A stretch of 31,356 bases of DNA from Candidatus Omnitrophota bacterium. GTDB taxonomy: Bacteria > Omnitrophota > Koll11 > Duberdicusellales > 4484-171. This document shows positions 30,043 to 31,356 of the stretch, one piece after another; position 1 is the first letter of the stretch, and each line of letters starts with the position of its first letter. A program made the position numbers and the translations under genes. Under the pieces are notes generated by a model that ran no database searches, was not told the origin of the DNA, and saw only the letters and a list, made by a program, of their open reading frames with translations. Location of the stretch: positions 1 to 31,356 of the forward strand of contig JAUYCY010000124.1 in the NCBI GenBank assembly GCA_030692055.1. The letters run 5' to 3'.

Positions 30043-30060
30043 TTGTGAATATTTTCACAA
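30043..30060 (-). promoter_or_regulatory. Rex-type operator TTGTGAA-N4-TTCACAA
   Basis: TTGTGAATATTTTCACAA has perfect 7-bp arms with a 4-nt centre and agrees with the published Rex consensus TTGTGAANNNNTTCACAA. It lies downstream of the -10 element and just before the first hydrogenase gene, a position suited to repression. Rex senses NADH/NAD+, which suits an NAD(P)H-linked hydrogenase. The half-sites also fit a CRP/FNR-family site (TGTGA-N6-TCACA), so that regulator family is the alternative. Confidence 0.8.
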
Positions 30061-30090
30061 TCAAACTGAAAATAAAAAAATACTTGGTAA

Positions 30091-30118
30091 AGTATAGCAG
30101 TTAAATCCTGCTTGTCAA
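30091..30118 (-). promoter_or_regulatory. Promoter of the hydrogenase operon
   Basis: On the minus strand TTGACA (30113-30118, perfect) and TATACT (30091-30096) are 16 nt apart. The transcript would start near 30084, about 45 nt before the first start codon, with the Rex-like operator inside the leader. Confidence 0.85.
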
Positions 30119-30151
30119 GGGATTAGGAAGAAGCTTGCGATAGCAAATTAA

Positions 30152-30197
30152 AAATGTCCTATTTCTAGCAAAATAGAAATGTCCTATTTTTGGTTTT
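30152..30197. mobile_element. Terminal part of a degraded insertion sequence
   Basis: AATGTCCTATTT occurs twice (30153-30164 and 30178-30189), as subterminal repeats at IS ends often do. It directly follows the stop codon of the transposase remnant at 30198. Confidence 0.5.
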
Positions 30198-30326
30198 TTA
30201 AAGAGCGCCTGCAAAAACTTCTTCTTTGGTGTGTTTATACCTCCTCCAAGGATGATTTGACCCAGGAATAGGAGGCTTGTATCTTTTACGCAATTGCTTC
30301 ACTTTTGCTGGGTATTGAAATTTTAA
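30198..30326 (-). pseudogene. C-terminal remnant of an IS transposase (IS481/ISNCY-like)
   Basis: The minus frame reads ...KFQYPAKVKQLRKRY, then KPPIPGSNHPWRRYKHTKE, and ends VFAGAL before TAA. The basic KQLRKRYKPP segment and the HPWR motif resemble the C-terminal tail of integrase-core (IS481/ISNCY-type) transposases. Only about 42 residues remain. The sequence is cut off on its upstream side by the REP-like palindrome at 30327. No DDE catalytic region is present, so it cannot be active. Confidence 0.6.
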
Positions 30327-30386
30327 GGGGACGTTCATAAGAGTATAAATCTATGCCGATACTTTTATTCTTTTATGAACGTCCCC
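30327..30386. repeat. 60-bp REP-like palindrome (GGGGACGTTCATAA..TTATGAACGTCCCC)
   Basis: The 14-bp outer arms are perfectly complementary and pairing continues imperfectly inward (GAGTATAAAT against the complement of ACTTTTATTC). The size and form suit a REP mobilised in trans by a RAYT transposase. It stands where the IS remnant ends. Between it and the next gene (30387-30418) I see nothing. There is no T tract to make it a terminator. Confidence 0.75.
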
Positions 30387-30418
30387 TGATTTATTCTTTC
30401 AAGTGAGTAAAACAATAT

Positions 30419-30760
30419 TTACGGCATTGTTACATAATAGCCCATTCTACCCATAATCGGCGATATAACATACATTGCTAAAATAAAGGAAATTATGTAG
30501 CTTAATAGTAGTTGTAAACCAGTTAATAAGAATACCACTAATAGACTTACTATTTTTATTAAATGAGGGAATGAACTTATTATAATTTTATAAGTTCCGA
30601 TTACGAAAAAGATTGAGCTTAATACAAGCCCTATGCATAAAAACACTGTAGAAATTTTTGCGCTCCCGCCTGTGCCATGCATAATATCAATAACAAATCC
30701 CGTTAAATCGAAAAGTAAAAAAACAAATATCCCAAGCAGATTCAATCTAATCCACTGCAT
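30419..30760 (-). CDS. Small membrane protein with about three TM helices, unknown function
   Basis: A 113-residue hydrophobic protein with membrane segments at about 6-26 (LLGIFVFLLFDLTGFVIDIM), 38-60 (STVFLCIGLVLSSIFFVIGT) and 68-98 (IVSLLVVFLLTGLQLLLSYI and onward). There are no motifs I recognise. A strong site, GGAGGGGAG, precedes the ATG, so it is a real gene. It starts 16 nt after the stop of the upstream reading frame (30777), with which it is probably paired. If that frame belongs to an effector or peptidase, this could be its immunity or partner protein, but the sequence does not prove it. Confidence 0.6.
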   Translation of the reverse strand: MQWIRLNLLGIFVFLLFDLTGFVIDIMHGTGGSAKISTVFLCIGLVLSSIFFVIGTYKIIISSFPHLIKIVSLLVVFLLTGLQLLLSYIISFILAMYVISPIMGRMGYYVTMP

Positions 30761-30776
30761 AACTCCCCTCCTATTT

Positions 30777-31202
30777 TTAAGGTTTTTTTAAAGAAACCGG
30801 TTTAGTCCAGCCTGGATAGAATAAACCATCCGGTAATGGTGGATTGATGATGCCAACGTCCTCTAAAATACCTCTTGTGTATGAATTAGAATTATAAGAG
30901 TCCCCTAATACAAGAGGACCGTAGTTAAGATTATTTTTATATTTATTTGCTGAATCAAAAATGTCATTAAATAACTGAATATCCGAACGTCCCTTGGGAT
31001 CAGATATTTGCTTAAAAGAAGTAGAAACGGATCCTTTTCTGTCAAGGTTGTAAGGATATGACGTTAAGGTGCCATTTTTAGGACCAGCACTAATGTCGCA
31101 TTCCAATTTTCCAGAATAAGGATTCCTTGTAAATCTCTTATCATTCTTAAAATAATCTTCATCGACTAAAGTGATTATGGGGTCAGCCCTTGAAACTTGA
31201 AA
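30777..31202 (-). pseudogene. Probably 5'-truncated protein fragment, unrecognised
   Basis: An open frame of 141 codons from an upstream stop at 31203 to TAA at 30777. It reads ADPIITLVDEDYFKNDKRF, RNPYSGKLECDISAGPKNG and, at the C-terminus, YGPLVLGDSYNSNSYTRGIL, PPLPDGLFYPGWTKPV. No ATG with a ribosome binding site is seen. The only start is a TTG at 31106, in mid-domain. The frame runs into the end of the transposase element at about 31183, so the 5' part was probably removed by that insertion. The NSNSYTRxxL..GI..P..PGW pattern suggests the end of a papain/NlpC-like peptidase or polymorphic-toxin domain, but I cannot place it in a family with confidence. Confidence 0.45.
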
Positions 31203-31356
31203 TTATCCTTTCGATCAGTCGTTTTGTTTTTGAATTTCGTTGTATAAGGCTGTCGGCATCTTTTGCTGCCTTGCTTACAGCGGAAAAAGTAATACCAAAC
31301 TTCTCCCCTATTTGCGAATTTGTTAATTGCGTAAAGCGTTTTAATAAGTATATGGC
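31183..31356 (-). CDS. REP-associated tyrosine (Y1, IS200-like) transposase, C-terminal part, runs off the window
   Basis: The last 57 residues are open to the window edge: AIYLLKRFTQLTNSQIGEKF, GITFSAVSKAAKDADSLIQR and NSKTKRLIERIISSFKG. This is the DnaA-C-terminal-like helix-turn-helix domain (LTxxxIGxxFGIxxSAVSKA) found at the end of Y1 transposases of the RAYT type. The Y1 catalytic domain must lie beyond 31356. Immediately downstream, GGGTCAGCCCTTGAAACTTGAAAT has the look of a RAYT-linked terminal repeat. (Read in two parts: GGGTCAGCCC and TTGAAACTTGAAAT.). Confidence 0.7.
   Translation of the reverse strand, partial: AIYLLKRFTQLTNSQIGEKFGITFSAVSKAAKDADSLIQRNSKTKRLIERIISSFKG

Noticed and set aside
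30043..30060. CRP/FNR-family binding site
   Set aside because: The half-sites fit TGTGA-N6-TCACA, but the match to the Rex consensus is longer (7+7) and the position downstream of the -10 favours a repressor. It is kept as an alternative only.

Overview
The window looks like part of the chromosome of an uncultivated, anaerobic, diderm (Gram-negative-type) bacterium with a moderately AT-rich genome. The evidence is a TonB-dependent outer-membrane receptor, lipoproteins, a PPDK, a eukaryotic/archaeal-type glycyl-tRNA synthetase and a membrane-bound [NiFe] hydrogenase. The gene style and the many small palindromic repeats remind me of Omnitrophota and related candidate phyla, but this placement is inference. 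Every supported gene is on the minus strand, so transcription runs from high to low coordinates.

Right edge (about 30.1-31.36 kb): accessory DNA. It holds the 3' end of a REP-associated (Y1/RAYT-type) transposase running off the window, a probably 5'-truncated protein fragment, a small 3-TM membrane protein, a 60-bp REP-like palindrome and the tail of a decayed IS transposase.

Hydrogenase operon (30.1 to about 15.7 kb): a near-consensus promoter and a perfect Rex-type operator precede a sulfhydrogenase-like electron-input module (HydB-like, HydG-like FAD/NAD(P)/[2Fe-2S], HycB-like polyferredoxin). This is followed by a group-4 [NiFe] hydrogenase core (NuoH-, small-subunit-, NuoC- and large-subunit-like), a complete Mrp-type antiporter module (split MrpA, then B, C, D, E, F, G) and a HycF/NuoI-like ferredoxin. 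Downstream lie a fusion of a HAD phosphatase with a HycI-type hydrogenase maturation protease, a DUF3568-like lipoprotein and a thermonuclease-like lipoprotein. The inferred role is redox-controlled exchange of electrons between NAD(P)H and/or ferredoxin and protons/H2, coupled to Na+/H+ translocation.

Housekeeping block (15.5-9.4 kb): glyS, ppdK, an RpoD-like sigma factor, apt and tRNA-Arg(CCT).

Cobalamin block (9.28-0.45 kb): a consensus promoter, a cobalamin riboswitch and an intrinsic terminator lead into btuF-btuC-btuD-cobC-cobU-cobT-cobS and a DUF71/COG2102 PP-loop gene. A second, shorter cobalamin riboswitch follows, placed directly in front of the ribosome binding site of a BtuB-like receptor gene. 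Together these genes import corrinoids across both membranes and rebuild the lower ligand (salvage). No de novo corrin genes are present in the window. A short rpsU gene with its own promoter closes the left end.

The most unusual general feature is a set of at least ten kinds of short palindromic repeat. They occupy most intergenic gaps. Two are inserted in frame in proteins (the signal peptide of the nuclease and the N-terminus of PPDK), one sits inside the cobalamin riboswitch aptamer, and several fill junctions of the otherwise overlapping hydrogenase operon. These resemble in concept the Rickettsia palindromic elements.
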